A stretch of 58,662 nt of DNA from an uncultured Clostridia bacterium (GCA_944380725.1 CALWIK010000022.1:1-58662); one strand, 5' to 3'. Positions 9,151 through 19,051 are shown, counted from the stretch's first letter. The notes: a model not told the origin generated them from the sequence alone. Program-made: numbers and translations.

Positions 9151-9618
9151 TTAAATTAAAAGGCAAACCGCGTGAGCAGCTATCCCCTCCAAACGTCCAG
9201 TAAAACCAAGGCATTCTTCGGTTGTTGCTTTTACATTTACTTGCGATTTACATATCTTACAGGTGTTAGAAATATTATTTTGAATAATAGGTAAAAAATT
9301 TGTAAGCTTAGGTGCTTGCGCAATGATTGTACTATCAATGTTAGATATTTTATATCCAGAAAAATAAATTTTTTTGCAGACTACATCAAGTAAGTTAAGA
9401 CTATTTGCGTTTTTAAATTTACTGTCGGTATCAGGAAACATTTTGCCGATATCTCCCATAGCTGCTGCGCCCAATAAAGCATCTATGATTGCATGGACCA
9501 ATACATCGGCATCAGAATGGCCAAGCAAACCGCATTTATGAGGAATTTTACAGCCTCCAAGGATAAGCTCTCTTCCTGCAACTAATTTATGCACATCATA
9601 TCCGTGACCAATTCTCAT
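9151..9618 (-). CDS. ispF: 2-C-methyl-D-erythritol 2,4-cyclodiphosphate synthase
   Basis: IspF (155 aa) forms MEcPP in the MEP pathway for isoprenoids. The zinc ligands D8, H10 and H42 and the signature HSDADVL at 34-40 are present, as is the later [12 protein letters not shown] segment. It overlaps ispD by 4 bp (ATGA), the usual ispD-ispF arrangement, so both enzymes are made from one transcript. Confidence 0.97.
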   Translation of the reverse strand: MRIGHGYDVHKLVAGRELILGGCKIPHKCGLLGHSDADVLVHAIIDALLGAAAMGDIGKMFPDTDSKFKNANSLNLLDVVCKKIYFSGYKISNIDSTIIAQAPKLTNFLPIIQNNISNTCKICKSQVNVKATTEECLGFTGRLEGIAAHAVCLLI

Positions 9619-10316
9619 AAAGAAACACCTCTTGCTTTTAATATATCTTCAAATACGGGGATGTCGTCGACTGTAGTTAATTTTAAATTAGAATATTCTC
9701 CTCTAATAACATGAACAGGCTTATTCAAATTTTCAACTAATTGGCAATCATCCGTATAATTTAATCTATTTTTTAAAGCAATTGACATTGATTTAATATA
9801 CAAGTCTTTTTCAAAAACCTGTGGAGTTTGGATTTGCCATAAGGTGTCACGATTAGGTGTGTTTATAACAAAGCTTTGTTCATTTAAAATTTTTATTGTG
9901 TCCTTACAAGGCACGCCAAGAACACTGGAACCATAAATGAATGCATCATTAACGACCTTATCAATTTCATCGCAAGAAATAAGGCACCTTGCTGCATCAT
10001 GAATTGCAAAATGTGTTGTGTTACAATTTTTGCAGTAGTCTATACCCGAAAATACAGATTCTTGGCGCGTTTTGCCACCGGGAGCAAAGTCTTTAAATTT
10101 ATCTATAGAGTATTTATTTAAAATTTTATTTAGAGGGTCTTTTTGATTTTCTTTACACACAATAATTATTTCATCTATAAATTCACTTCTTTGAAAAGCT
10201 GCTAATGTATAAACTATTGAGGGAATTTTATTTAATGTTAAAAATATTTTATCTGATCCCATACGAGAAGAATTGCCTGCAGCTACAATCACTGCAGAGA
10301 TAAAGTTTTTGGACAT
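9615..10316 (-). CDS. ispD: 2-C-methyl-D-erythritol 4-phosphate cytidylyltransferase
   Basis: IspD (233 aa from this start) couples MEP with CTP. The nucleotide-binding [12 protein letters not shown] loop is near the N-terminus, followed by HDAARCL and the DTIK segment. An upstream GTG at 10367 keeps the frame open but has no ribosome binding site. The ATG at 10316, with AAGGA 13 nt upstream, gives normal family length. First gene of the ispD-ispF pair. Confidence 0.94.
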   Translation of the reverse strand: MSKNFISAVIVAAGNSSRMGSDKIFLTLNKIPSIVYTLAAFQRSEFIDEIIIVCKENQKDPLNKILNKYSIDKFKDFAPGGKTRQESVFSGIDYCKNCNTTHFAIHDAARCLISCDEIDKVVNDAFIYGSSVLGVPCKDTIKILNEQSFVINTPNRDTLWQIQTPQVFEKDLYIKSMSIALKNRLNYTDDCQLVENLNKPVHVIRGEYSNLKLTTVDDIPVFEDILKARGVSL

Positions 10317-10476
10317 ACTTCTGGATATTTCCTTTCTAATTTTTAAACTAATTTTACACAAAGACACAAATAATTTAATTTAATTATATCCAATTAGATT
10401 GTTTTTTCAATTATAAAATCAAGAGGAGATTTGAAAAACAAGTTAGATTGGAACTCCCTTAAAAAGTCGCTTTATG

Positions 10477-10505
10477 TTGACTTGAAAGAAAAATGAAGAT
10501 ATACT
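10477..10505 (+). promoter_or_regulatory. Sigma-A type promoter for the sugar transferase
   Basis: TTGACT (10477-10482) and TATACT (10500-10505) are separated by 17 bp. They lie about 45 bp upstream of the TTG start at 10552. Confidence 0.75.
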
Positions 10506-10551
10506 AAAAATAAAATAATTTTTGTGAATGTGATGAGAAAGGAAGAAAAAA

Positions 10552-11226
10552 TTGGAGGAAAATAAAATTAGTCTTGAGAAAATGCATTCGCAGTTTTTTT
10601 GTGCGGATAAAGTTATATATAAATTTACAAAATCTCAAAAAGTATATTTTATTTTTAAAAGGTTTTTTGATGTTTTATTTTCTCTTATAGCTGTGATTTT
10701 TTTGTCTCCTCTTTTTCTATTTTTATCTATTATGATAAAAATCACATCTAGGGGTCCTATTATTTTTTCTCAAGAAAGAATCGGTCAGTTTGGCAAGAGT
10801 ATAAACATCTATAAATTTAGAACAATGAAATTGAAAGCGCCAAAAAGCAAAGCTACTAATGACTTTAATAATGCGGATGAATATATTACTAAATTTGGTA
10901 AATTCCTTAGAGCTACAAGCCTAGACGAAATGCCACAATTATTTAATGTTATAAAAGGAGATATGAGTATTGTTGGCCCGAGACCCTTGATTTTAGATGA
11001 AATCTTTATACACAAATTGCGTGAGAAAAATGACGTATATTTGATAAAACCAGGAATTACAGGGCTGGCACAAGTTAATGGCAGAGACTTTCTTGACGCT
11101 AAAGATAAGGTGGATTTTGATACTAAATATTTGCACAATATGTCACTAAAATTAGACTTAGCTATATTTATTAAGTCTATAATAGTTGTATTTAAACAAG
11201 AAAATTCACTAGATACAGATAGGTAA
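10552..11226 (+). CDS. Monotopic phosphoglycosyl transferase (bacterial sugar transferase)
   Basis: 224-aa member of the PglC/WcaJ-type family, which moves a sugar-1-phosphate from a nucleotide sugar to undecaprenyl phosphate at the inner membrane as the first step of a surface glycan. One re-entrant hydrophobic segment lies near residues 40-62. The family motifs follow in order: KFRTMK, the catalytic Asp-Glu in SLDEMPQLFNV, GDMSIVGPRPL, and PGITGLAQVNGRD. The start is a TTG with AAGGA 8 nt upstream. No other glycan genes are adjacent, so the sugar and final product are unknown. It has its own promoter and terminator. Confidence 0.9.
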   Translation: MEENKISLEKMHSQFFCADKVIYKFTKSQKVYFIFKRFFDVLFSLIAVIFLSPLFLFLSIMIKITSRGPIIFSQERIGQFGKSINIYKFRTMKLKAPKSKATNDFNNADEYITKFGKFLRATSLDEMPQLFNVIKGDMSIVGPRPLILDEIFIHKLREKNDVYLIKPGITGLAQVNGRDFLDAKDKVDFDTKYLHNMSLKLDLAIFIKSIIVVFKQENSLDTDR

Positions 11227-11252
11227 CAGTTAAAAAAGACTGTTATTTTTAT
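11224..11252 (+). terminator. Terminator of the sugar transferase gene
   Basis: 7-bp stem (11224-11230 with 11239-11245, 8-nt loop) beginning at the stop codon and followed by an A/T tract rich in T. Confidence 0.8.
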
Positions 11253-11324
11253 TTTTTTGAAAATATTTATGCAAAAATAACAAAAATTTAAAACTATTAT
11301 ATGAATAATTGTGATGCTGTCGAC

Positions 11325-11353
11325 TTGATAAACTAACAAAAAAATGTTAAAAT
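11325..11353 (+). promoter_or_regulatory. Promoter for the AAA+ ATPase gene
   Basis: TTGATA (11325-11330), a 17-bp spacer and TAAAAT (11348-11353), about 31 bp upstream of the ATG. Confidence 0.7.
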
Positions 11354-11384
11354 TATTAGTAGTTATTTTGTTGGAGGATTTATT

Positions 11385-13040
11385 ATGAGAAATAAAATGA
11401 AAAAGGTACTAGCGGCTATTTTAGCAGTGTCTCTGTTAATGTCTTCAGCGCATTGTACATCTGCATGGGCTCTTTTTGGACGAGACATCCTAGGGGATAA
11501 TCTAAATATGACGGGGACTGTGTGCATAGGTAAAAATAATATAGAAAAATGTTTTACTGATAAAGGTTTTTCAAAACAAGCAGCAAGGGTTTTAGTGAAC
11601 TTAGTTAAAAACGCTGAGGTAAAAGACCTAATTATCGCAGCAACTAATGGTCTTGTGACAGAGATACCGCGTTTAAACGGTGGAGGGGTATGGTCTGCCT
11701 TAAAATCCCTTTTTAATAGTGGTGGTGGAGTTTTTGCATTCTTTATGGTATCCATTTTTGTTAATAAAATTACCCAGATGTATAAAACTTTAAAGGCAAA
11801 AATTGAGGCCGGTAAAGTAGAAAAACCTGTTGACCCAATTGCAACAATGCAAATGTTAGATATGCTGATGTTTAGTATTAAAGGCCAGGAAGGAGCTAAG
11901 CGCCAAATTAGAAGTACTGTGCTAAATATTGTTGATAAAAATGCACAATTTATGGCAAACAAAAACAGTAAAAAAGCTGGTCCTGGTGCTAATGTAATAT
12001 ATATGGTTGGGCCTTCTGGAGTTGGTAAATCTTTTTCTGCTGAGATCATTAGAAAAGTTTTAAGTGGCTTTTCGGCAGATCCCTTTGTTATTGAGGCATC
12101 AGATATAGATAAACAATCTAAAGCTAGTGCGGTTGATCAGTTGGTTGGTATGCGAATAAAACGAATAAACAATTCAGAATATTATGAATATTCTCCTTTG
12201 ATAATTAGACTAAAGGCTATTCCTAATACTACTGTTGTTATAAATGAGTACGATAAAATGCATAGCAAAGAACTTGATGAAAAACTTAGAACTATTATGG
12301 ATCAAGGCTACATAAATGTTAACGGAGAAAAAATTGATTGCTCTGCTGCTACATTTATTATTACCTCTAATGAAAGTTATGGATCAGTTCATAAAAACAA
12401 TAATGAGGTCGATAATGTTGATGACGGAACAGGCTCACGTACTTTTATTGACCATGATAAGGCCTTTTTAAACCGTATTAAATTGATAGAGTTCGATAAC
12501 TTATCTGCTCCAGAATATAGAGAGATTGCTTTTGAACCATTTATAAAATTGGCTATTAGATACAAAGCGCAATATGGTATTGATATTGACCTTAATGGAA
12601 CCGTAGATACTGTTGCAAAAAGAACGGAACAGCTTAATAAAGGCGCTAGACCAATATTTGCTTATCTTGAAGATTTAAATGACAAACTTTTGAATGAAGT
12701 GGTGCTGTGCAACTTGAAAAAGGGTCACAGCCAAACTTTAAAATATAAAGTTTATTTTGATGAAAACAACGACAGTTTTACTTTAGAAAAGATTGTCCAA
12801 AAGATGAGTACACATCATAGAGATAATGATTTTACTGCGGAAGAAAATGAGAATATTAGAAACCCTGAAAATGCTACTAATAATGCTGAACAAGAAAATT
12901 CTAAAAATGAACGAAATCCTTCATCAGATTTTGACCAAGAAGAAGGAGCCCAAACTTATGATGCTCTTGGCAAAAAAACGGTAGAGAGAAATACAGAAAA
13001 TATTGAATTTTCTGGTAGTGCAATTAACCATGTAGCATAG
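11385..13040 (+). CDS. Membrane-anchored AAA+ ATPase, Clp/Hsp100-like domain
   Basis: 551-aa protein of unknown function. Residues 5-25 form a signal-like hydrophobic helix, residues 30-110 an intervening segment, and residues 113-127 a second hydrophobic helix. The AAA+ module is Walker A GPSGVGKS (209-216), Walker B VVINEYD (284-290, Asn where Asp is usual), sensor 1 N329, arginine finger R364 and GARP sensor 2 (420-423). This order resembles the second ATPase domain of ClpB/ClpA and torsins. If both helices span the membrane, the ATPase faces the cytosol. The C-terminal 70 residues are acidic and low-complexity. GGAGG precedes the ATG. The gene is monocistronic and its partners are unknown. 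Confidence 0.8.
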   Translation: MRNKMKKVLAAILAVSLLMSSAHCTSAWALFGRDILGDNLNMTGTVCIGKNNIEKCFTDKGFSKQAARVLVNLVKNAEVKDLIIAATNGLVTEIPRLNGGGVWSALKSLFNSGGGVFAFFMVSIFVNKITQMYKTLKAKIEAGKVEKPVDPIATMQMLDMLMFSIKGQEGAKRQIRSTVLNIVDKNAQFMANKNSKKAGPGANVIYMVGPSGVGKSFSAEIIRKVLSGFSADPFVIEASDIDKQSKASAVDQLVGMRIKRINNSEYYEYSPLIIRLKAIPNTTVVINEYDKMHSKELDEKLRTIMDQGYINVNGEKIDCSAATFIITSNESYGSVHKNNNEVDNVDDGTGSRTFIDHDKAFLNRIKLIEFDNLSAPEYREIAFEPFIKLAIRYKAQYGIDIDLNGTVDTVAKRTEQLNKGARPIFAYLEDLNDKLLNEVVLCNLKKGHSQTLKYKVYFDENNDSFTLEKIVQKMSTHHRDNDFTAEENENIRNPENATNNAEQENSKNERNPSSDFDQEEGAQTYDALGKKTVERNTENIEFSGSAINHVA

Positions 13041-13122
13041 TAACACTATAAAAAATAACAGTATTTTTTGCTGGGCCTTGTTTAAGAAAAAACTAGCAAT
13101 TAATTTTTGTAGCAAATTAAGA

Positions 13123-13150
13123 AGGAGCCACATAAAAATGGCTCCTATTT
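13123..13150. terminator. Terminator between AAA+ gene and yfcC
   Basis: Perfect 8-bp stem (13123-13130 with 13139-13146, 8-nt loop) between convergent genes, followed by ATTTGATTTATT on the plus strand. The minus side has a poorer T-tract. Confidence 0.75.
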
Positions 13151-13160
13151 GATTTATTAA

Positions 13161-14579
13161 TTAGATAATTATCATTGCGATTGATAGGATAACTATATTT
13201 GCAACTAAAATTGTTGCTACCACTTTTAAAGAAAATTTAATCCAACTGGAAAATTCTACTTTAGAAATAGCTAAACCACCCATTACTACACCACTTGTTG
13301 GGGTTATTAAATTTATAAGACCACAAGCAGCAGAGAAAATCATTATCATTACCTCGGGACTTAAATTTAAGCTTTGTGCAAGTGGAGCAAAAATTCCAAT
13401 AGAACCAGTTGCTAAACCAGATGTGGATGGAATAAGAAAAGAAAGACCTAGGTAGATTATATATGACATGATAGTAAACGGAATAGCATGCATACCGTTG
13501 AGTGCATTTGCGGAGTGAGTTAGAATATAATTATTTAAATTAGTATCGCCCATTATTACGTATATTCCTCGAGAGACAGCTATAACAAGTGCTACACCGA
13601 TCATATCTCCTGCACCGGCTATAAATGAATCTACAATTTCTTTTTCTTTTAGTTTATATACAAGGCCACAAATTATTGCGATTATAAAAAACCATGCGGC
13701 AAGTTCTCTAAAATACCAATTTCCAAAAGTTTTTCCTGTTAGCCAATCTGTCCAAGAATTAAAAAATGTTATGCCGAAGTTTTCCCATGGAATCAAACTA
13801 ATTATCATGATTATAAAAGAAAATGCGAACAAAGATAAAACAATTTTTCCTTTAGAAGAAAGTGTAGTATCAACTTCTTTTTGAGAAGATTTAAAAGATT
13901 CTTGAGCATCGGACAATTCTTGATTAGATAGCAGTGAACCGCTAAGATTATAGTGAACTTTTTTGGCATATGACATCACAAACCATATGCAAATTGATAG
14001 GGTTGTAATCCAAAGAACTGTGCCGAGAATTATTATTGTTCCTTGATTTACAGAAATTCCTGCAGCTTTTGCAGTATCTACTGCCACTGAGATTGCAAAG
14101 GGATTTATTGTGGATCCGAGGACTCCAGCTCCAGCTCCTAAAAGTATTACTGCGGCTCCAACTAGTGAATCAAATCCTGCCGCAATCATAGTTGCAACTA
14201 TCAAGCTGTAAAATGCAATTGTTTCTTCGGCCATTCCATATGTTGTGCCTCCGATTGAAAAAATAATCATTAGAATAGGTATTAGTAAAAGTTCCTTTCC
14301 GTTTAATTTTTTTACAACGCTTGCAATGCCTTTATATAGGACTCCAGTTTTGTTTATTACACCTAGAAAACCACCAAGAACCAAAACAAATAAAGAGACG
14401 TCTATTGCTTCAATAAAACCAAGAATAGGAGCCATTACTACATTTGGTATTGTAGCTTTTTTTATCATTGGATCAGCCATAATTAAGCTTACTGCGGCAA
14501 TAACTAAAATTATAAGTATGAGAACAGTAAATGCAGAGGGCATTTTAAAACGACGTTTTTCTTTTTGAGTGGATGTCAT
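13161..14579 (-). CDS. yfcC: YfcC-family transporter, probable arginine/ornithine exchanger
   Basis: 472-aa polytopic membrane protein of the YfcC/C4-dicarboxylate carrier family, with about a dozen hydrophobic helices and the repeated conserved loops GGTTYGMAEET and GSTINPFA. Members encoded in arginine deiminase operons are thought to exchange arginine for ornithine in place of ArcD. Here it is translationally coupled to arcC (ATGA overlap), which supports that role. Substrate specificity is inferred from context only. Confidence 0.85.
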   Translation of the reverse strand: MTSTQKEKRRFKMPSAFTVLILIILVIAAVSLIMADPMIKKATIPNVVMAPILGFIEAIDVSLFVLVLGGFLGVINKTGVLYKGIASVVKKLNGKELLLIPILMIIFSIGGTTYGMAEETIAFYSLIVATMIAAGFDSLVGAAVILLGAGAGVLGSTINPFAISVAVDTAKAAGISVNQGTIIILGTVLWITTLSICIWFVMSYAKKVHYNLSGSLLSNQELSDAQESFKSSQKEVDTTLSSKGKIVLSLFAFSFIIMIISLIPWENFGITFFNSWTDWLTGKTFGNWYFRELAAWFFIIAIICGLVYKLKEKEIVDSFIAGAGDMIGVALVIAVSRGIYVIMGDTNLNNYILTHSANALNGMHAIPFTIMSYIIYLGLSFLIPSTSGLATGSIGIFAPLAQSLNLSPEVMIMIFSAACGLINLITPTSGVVMGGLAISKVEFSSWIKFSLKVVATILVANIVILSIAMIII

Positions 14580-15532
14580 AGTGTCACCTCATTTTTATTG
14601 TAAATAATTGTTCCAACTGAGCCATTTAGTGCATCTTTGGCTTTTTCTAAAGAAGTAATAATTGCTAATCCATTTGGCTGCTGGGTTAAAAAGTCAATAC
14701 AAGCATCAATTTTTGGCAACATACTACCTTTTGCAAAATGTCCGGTATTTTTATATTTTAGAGCCTCTTCAACCTTTATTTTTGAAAGTGCTTGTTGATT
14801 TTTAGTATTAAAATTAATATAAACAAAATCTACGGCAGTTAAAATTAGCAAAATATCTGCCTTTAATGAAGTTGCTAAAAGTGAGCACGATTTATCTTTG
14901 TCTATAACAGCTGAAACGCCACTTAGTTTTGAATCTATTTCTATAACGGGAATGCCTCCGCCTCCGGCAGTTACAACTATGTCTCCAGAATTAACCAAAT
15001 CATTAATCGTTCCGATTTCTACAATTTTTTGCGGAGATGGAGATGGAACAACTCTGCGATATCCTCTTCCAGCATCTTCAACAAATGTAAATCCTTTTTC
15101 TTTTGCAATAATTTCAGCTTGCTCTTTGGTATAGAAACTTCCTACAGGTTTAGTGGGATGATCAAAAGCAGTGTCGTGTTTGTCTACTATTGTTTGAGTA
15201 ATTAAAGAAACAACATTTTTTTTAATATTTCGATTTATTAATTCATTTTTAATGGCTTGTTGCAGGTGATATCCTATATAACCCTGAGACATAGCACCAC
15301 ATTCAGGAAATGGCATATTTGGGATATTACTGTGATTACTTGAGAATTCATCTAAGGCAAGATTAATCATGCCAACTTGAGGACCGTTCCCGTGGCCAAC
15401 GATTACATTGTAATTCTTTTCAACAAGGTCTACAATGGTGTGGGCAGTTTTTTTTACAAGATTTAATTGTTCTTGTGCACTGTTGCCTAAAGCATTGCCA
15501 CCCAACGCAACTACAATACGTTTTTTATTCAT
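14576..15532 (-). CDS. arcC: Carbamate kinase
   Basis: 318-aa amino-acid-kinase-fold enzyme that makes ATP from carbamoyl phosphate and ADP, the energy-yielding step of arginine fermentation. Diagnostic segments are VVALGGNAL at the N-terminus, VGHGNGPQVG, the TAGGGGIPV turn and the FAKGSMLPKI region. It lies between arcB (15 bp gap) and yfcC (4-bp overlap) in one operon. Confidence 0.96.
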   Translation of the reverse strand: MNKKRIVVALGGNALGNSAQEQLNLVKKTAHTIVDLVEKNYNVIVGHGNGPQVGMINLALDEFSSNHSNIPNMPFPECGAMSQGYIGYHLQQAIKNELINRNIKKNVVSLITQTIVDKHDTAFDHPTKPVGSFYTKEQAEIIAKEKGFTFVEDAGRGYRRVVPSPSPQKIVEIGTINDLVNSGDIVVTAGGGGIPVIEIDSKLSGVSAVIDKDKSCSLLATSLKADILLILTAVDFVYINFNTKNQQALSKIKVEEALKYKNTGHFAKGSMLPKIDACIDFLTQQPNGLAIITSLEKAKDALNGSVGTIIYNKNEVTL

Positions 15533-15547
15533 AAAAATTACCTCATT

Positions 15548-16540
15548 TTACATTAAAGTAGCGTACATTATAGCTTTAATGGTATGCATCCGGTTTTCGG
15601 CTTCATCAAAAACTACCGACTGTTTAGATTCAAAAACTTCGTCTGAGACTTCCATTTCGTTTAGATTGAATTTTTGACTTATATCTTTTCCAATAGTAGT
15701 TTTAGTATCGTGAAAAGACGGTAAACAGTGCATGAAAATAGCATTATTGCTGGCCAAATTCATAATATTTTTGTTAACCTGAAAAGGTTTAAGTAGCTTG
15801 ATACGTTTTTCCCACATATCATCTGGTTCTCCCATAGATAGCCAGATGTCAGTATATATAACGTCTGCATTTTTAGCACTAGTTTTAACATCGTCTGTTA
15901 GTGTTATAGAAGAATTATTTTCTGCGGCAATTTTTTTACAAATCTCTACGAGTTTTTCGTCTGGAAAGAGCTCTTTTGGCGCACAGGCAGTAAAATTTAA
16001 TCCCATTTTAGCACAAGCAACCATCAAAGAATTGCCCATATTATTTCGCGCATCTCCAAAGTAAGTAAAATTTAATCCTTTGAGGCAACCCAATTTTTCT
16101 TCAATAGTTAATAAGTCAGCGATCATTTGAGTAGGATGAAATTCATCGGTTAACCCGTTCCAGACGGGGACTCCGGCAAATCTAGCCATTTCTTCTACAA
16201 TTTTTTGAGAAAATCCTCTATATTCTATTCCATCATAGAGTCGGCCTAAAACCCTAGCTGTGTCTGCAATGCTTTCTTTTTTGCCCATCTGGGAGCTGCC
16301 AGGGTCAAGATAAGTAACTCCCATGCCCAAATCTCTTCCGGCTACTTCAAAAGAACATCTGGTTCTAGTCGATGTTTTTTCGAAAAGTAGGACAATATTT
16401 TTACCATCCAAATATCGGTGGGGAGTTCCAGTCAGTTTTAGTTTTTTGAATTGCTTTGATAGGTCTATAATATAACGTATTTCTTGAGATGAAAAATCTA
16501 ATAATTTTAAAAAACTTTTTCCTCGTAAATTAATAGCCAT
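15548..16540 (-). CDS. arcB: Ornithine carbamoyltransferase (catabolic context)
   Basis: 330-aa OTCase; in this operon it would run phosphorolytically, splitting citrulline into ornithine and carbamoyl phosphate. The carbamoyl phosphate loop STRTR is at 57-61, followed by HPTQ and HCLP. GAAGGAG precedes the ATG. Anabolic argF and catabolic arcB proteins are hard to separate by sequence; its place between arcA and arcC decides the name. Confidence 0.94.
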   Translation of the reverse strand: MAINLRGKSFLKLLDFSSQEIRYIIDLSKQFKKLKLTGTPHRYLDGKNIVLLFEKTSTRTRCSFEVAGRDLGMGVTYLDPGSSQMGKKESIADTARVLGRLYDGIEYRGFSQKIVEEMARFAGVPVWNGLTDEFHPTQMIADLLTIEEKLGCLKGLNFTYFGDARNNMGNSLMVACAKMGLNFTACAPKELFPDEKLVEICKKIAAENNSSITLTDDVKTSAKNADVIYTDIWLSMGEPDDMWEKRIKLLKPFQVNKNIMNLASNNAIFMHCLPSFHDTKTTIGKDISQKFNLNEMEVSDEVFESKQSVVFDEAENRMHTIKAIMYATLM

Positions 16541-16579
16541 AATTTTTACTCCTTCAATTGTAGTTATATTTTTATAAAA

Positions 16580-17809
16580 TTAAATATCGTCGCGATAAAT
16601 TGGCATAGACATACACCGAGGCCCTCCACGCCCGCGAGATAGTTCTGAACTAGGTATTTCAAGGACAGTGAGACCATTTTCTCTTAAAATAGTGTTAGTA
16701 ACTTCGTTTCTGTCGTAAACAACAACTTTGCCAGGACTTATGCACAAGGTATTTGATCCATCATTCCATTGTTCCCGTTCACCAACAATTTTATCAGTGC
16801 CACCGCATGGAATTAGTTGTATTTTATCTTTTTTTAATGCTTCAGACAAAATATTTTCAAGACTTTGATCTATTTCGCAGATTTCTAGCTTGTCTTTTTT
16901 TTGCCCGATAGTGATCTTGTAAACTTTAAGAAGCTTTGCCAGACCATTATGAACAGTAAATTTATCGTAATCCACTTGAGTAAATACAGTATCAAGATGC
17001 ATCATTGCGCGATTGTTTGGGATGTCAAAAGCCAAAATTTGATTAATAGATGTGTTTTTGTTGTTAAAGATATTTTTTGCTAGAGTTTCTATTGCTTCTG
17101 GTTTAGTACGTTGAGAAATTCCTATAGCTAAAATTTCAGAATTTAAATTTAAAATATCGCCCCCCTCAATATAAAATGGCTCATACCGATTGTAGTAGAT
17201 ATCAGTTTTGTCTTTAAATTTAGGATGATATTTAAATATATACTCTCCATAAATAGTTTCTCTGCGCCTTGTTAAATAATGCATTTTGTTTATACTAACG
17301 CCATTGCCTATGCAAGCAAAAGCGTCTCGAGTAAAGTATAGGTTTGGCATGGGGTTGCAAATAAATGCAGATTGCTTTTCCATATATTCAACTAAAGATT
17401 TATACTCTCTAGGATGGCATGTAAGTTCGTCACGCTTAACACCTTGCATAGTTTTTAATACTAGTTCTTTTGTATCTTTAATTTGATTTAAAAATTCATA
17501 CAATAGTTTTTGATATTTTTCTGAATATATTCCAGCCTCGCGGATAAATTGGTTTAAAAATAAGTCACGTATATGTTCTTCTTTTAATGTTTCTGAAACC
17601 AAATCTTCAAGATAAATTACCTGGACACCGTTTTCTGTTAAGACTTTTGCAAATCTGTCATGTTCTTCTACAGCAATTTTTAAATATGGAATATCATCAA
17701 ATAGCAATTCTTCTAGAGTATCTGGAGTTAAATTTAAAAGTTCTGCACCAGGCCGATGCAAAAGAACTTTTTTTAATGGACCAATTTCACTTTTTACATT
17801 TATAATCAA
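16580..17809 (-). CDS. arcA: Arginine deiminase
   Basis: Arginine deiminase converts arginine to citrulline and ammonia, the first step of the pathway. Motifs visible: VKSEIGPLKKVLLHRPG at the N-terminus, FTRDAFACIG, HLDTVF and the catalytic cysteine near the end in GGPRCMSMP. The frame is open to a GTG at 17821, but that codon sits on the ribosome binding site AGAAGG (17822-17827). The TTG at 17809 gives proper spacing and a usual 409-aa protein. First gene of arcA-arcB-arcC-yfcC. A TATAAT box lies upstream with a poor -35, which may mean an activator is needed. Confidence 0.95.
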   Translation of the reverse strand: MIINVKSEIGPLKKVLLHRPGAELLNLTPDTLEELLFDDIPYLKIAVEEHDRFAKVLTENGVQVIYLEDLVSETLKEEHIRDLFLNQFIREAGIYSEKYQKLLYEFLNQIKDTKELVLKTMQGVKRDELTCHPREYKSLVEYMEKQSAFICNPMPNLYFTRDAFACIGNGVSINKMHYLTRRRETIYGEYIFKYHPKFKDKTDIYYNRYEPFYIEGGDILNLNSEILAIGISQRTKPEAIETLAKNIFNNKNTSINQILAFDIPNNRAMMHLDTVFTQVDYDKFTVHNGLAKLLKVYKITIGQKKDKLEICEIDQSLENILSEALKKDKIQLIPCGGTDKIVGEREQWNDGSNTLCISPGKVVVYDRNEVTNTILRENGLTVLEIPSSELSRGRGGPRCMSMPIYRDDI

Positions 17810-17923
17810 AAAATTCAACACCCTTCTAAAAATATAATTTTATTTTTACAAATTATTATACTCGATTTTTATGATTTTAAAATAAAAATATTATAATATT
17901 TTTCGGACATTATGTATAAAAAG

Positions 17924-17965
17924 CAAAAAAATGGAAAAGGAGGATGTTTAAAAATGAATCCTCCT
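17924..17965 (-). terminator. Terminator of the ord gene
   Basis: 8-bp stem (17938-17945 with 17958-17965, 12-nt loop), followed on the minus strand by a T-rich run ending in seven T. It separates ord from arcA. Confidence 0.85.
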
Positions 17966-17977
17966 AATTTTTATAGG

Positions 17978-19051
17978 CTAAACATACTCATTAAGCGCTT
18001 TGATTTTATATTTATTTGTCATCATTTTATCTGTAGTAATATATCCAGCTGGAGCTTTTATAAGTTCAGGGAGCCTGTTTACAACAGTTGCACATGTTAA
18101 CTCGACGGTGCTAGGTCGATTAATTATAACTTGAGTATTAGGTTCACCAAAAATTGTCCAATCATTTTTGTCAAATTCATCTTCAGCATAAACTTTGCCA
18201 ATGCACTCACTCTCGATATTAATACCCTCTTCAGTTTCGGTAACTACAACTGCAGACATTCCCGTAGCATTGCCTGCAGGGATATCCATATTTAAAGTAT
18301 TAGAATGAATATCTTTTTCATGTGTGCATGGCACGCACTTCTGTATTTGTGATTTAACAGTTAACCCAAGCTTATCGCAGAGCCACCCGTTAACGTTCCA
18401 CATATAAGATGGAGAAAACTCACCTTTATTTATTAATTCATTTCGCTCAGCTTCAGAAACATTATCTGTAGCAGCCATTTTTTGTTGAAATGTTTCAAGA
18501 TCCAACCCTGCTCCATGAGCTTTGGCAAGTGCAATACCGTAATCTTCAACGTTATAACTTGAAGATCCCTTTATTTTATTAATAGTATGAGTGGCTCCTG
18601 CTATGGTTGCAATCAAATTGCCCCAAAATACATCTTGGTATCCTGAACCACATAACGTACAATTATTTTCTTTGGCTATCTTGTCGAGCTCTGTTGTAAC
18701 TTGAGGAGATGAGTTCCAAGGATAAAATGCTTCTTCACAGGTACTAATAGCGTTGATTCCATTTTGAGCACATATCATAAATATATCGTTTACCTCATTT
18801 ATTAGGCTAAAAGTCGTAATTATACATACGTCTGGTTTTAGTGCGGACAAGATTTTTTCTGCATTTTTAGAATCTTTTATGATAATGCCATAAGGGTTCT
18901 CTCCTGTTATCTCCCCGATATCTTTTCCAACTATATTGTGGTTAATGTCAAAAGCAGCTACGATTTCGGCTCCTTTCTCTTTAATATACCTCATAATATA
19001 CTTAGACATTTTTCCGCAACCATATTGAGCTACAGATATTTTTTTATCCAT
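17978..19051 (-). CDS. ord: 2,4-diaminopentanoate dehydrogenase
   Basis: 357-aa NAD(P)-dependent dehydrogenase of oxidative ornithine fermentation, converting 2,4-diaminopentanoate to 2-amino-4-oxopentanoate. The Rossmann start QYGCGKMSKYIMRY and the segments STCEEAFYPWNSSP, SGYQDVFWGN and NVEDYGIALAKAHGAGL are hallmarks of this clostridial family. The frame is open to a TTG at 19066, but that lies on the GGAGGG ribosome binding site; the ATG at 19051 is the start. The aminomutase and thiolase genes of the pathway are not here. The neighbouring arc operon would supply ornithine. Confidence 0.88.
   Translation of the reverse strand: MDKKISVAQYGCGKMSKYIMRYIKEKGAEIVAAFDINHNIVGKDIGEITGENPYGIIIKDSKNAEKILSALKPDVCIITTFSLINEVNDIFMICAQNGINAISTCEEAFYPWNSSPQVTTELDKIAKENNCTLCGSGYQDVFWGNLIATIAGATHTINKIKGSSSYNVEDYGIALAKAHGAGLDLETFQQKMAATDNVSEAERNELINKGEFSPSYMWNVNGWLCDKLGLTVKSQIQKCVPCTHEKDIHSNTLNMDIPAGNATGMSAVVVTETEEGINIESECIGKVYAEDEFDKNDWTIFGEPNTQVIINRPSTVELTCATVVNRLPELIKAPAGYITTDKMMTNKYKIKALNEYV

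Noticed and set aside
11363-12049. 228-aa minus-strand frame inside the AAA+ gene
   Set aside because: Antisense shadow of a well-supported coding sequence that has its own promoter, ribosome binding site and motifs.
16130-16160. ATCGGTTAACCCG in arcB matching part of the palindrome at 9075-9103
   Set aside because: Short coincidental match inside coding sequence without the second arm.
17822-17925. ArgR/AhrC operator upstream of arcA
   Set aside because: Only a loose AT-rich resemblance in already AT-rich DNA; no clear palindromic ARG box.
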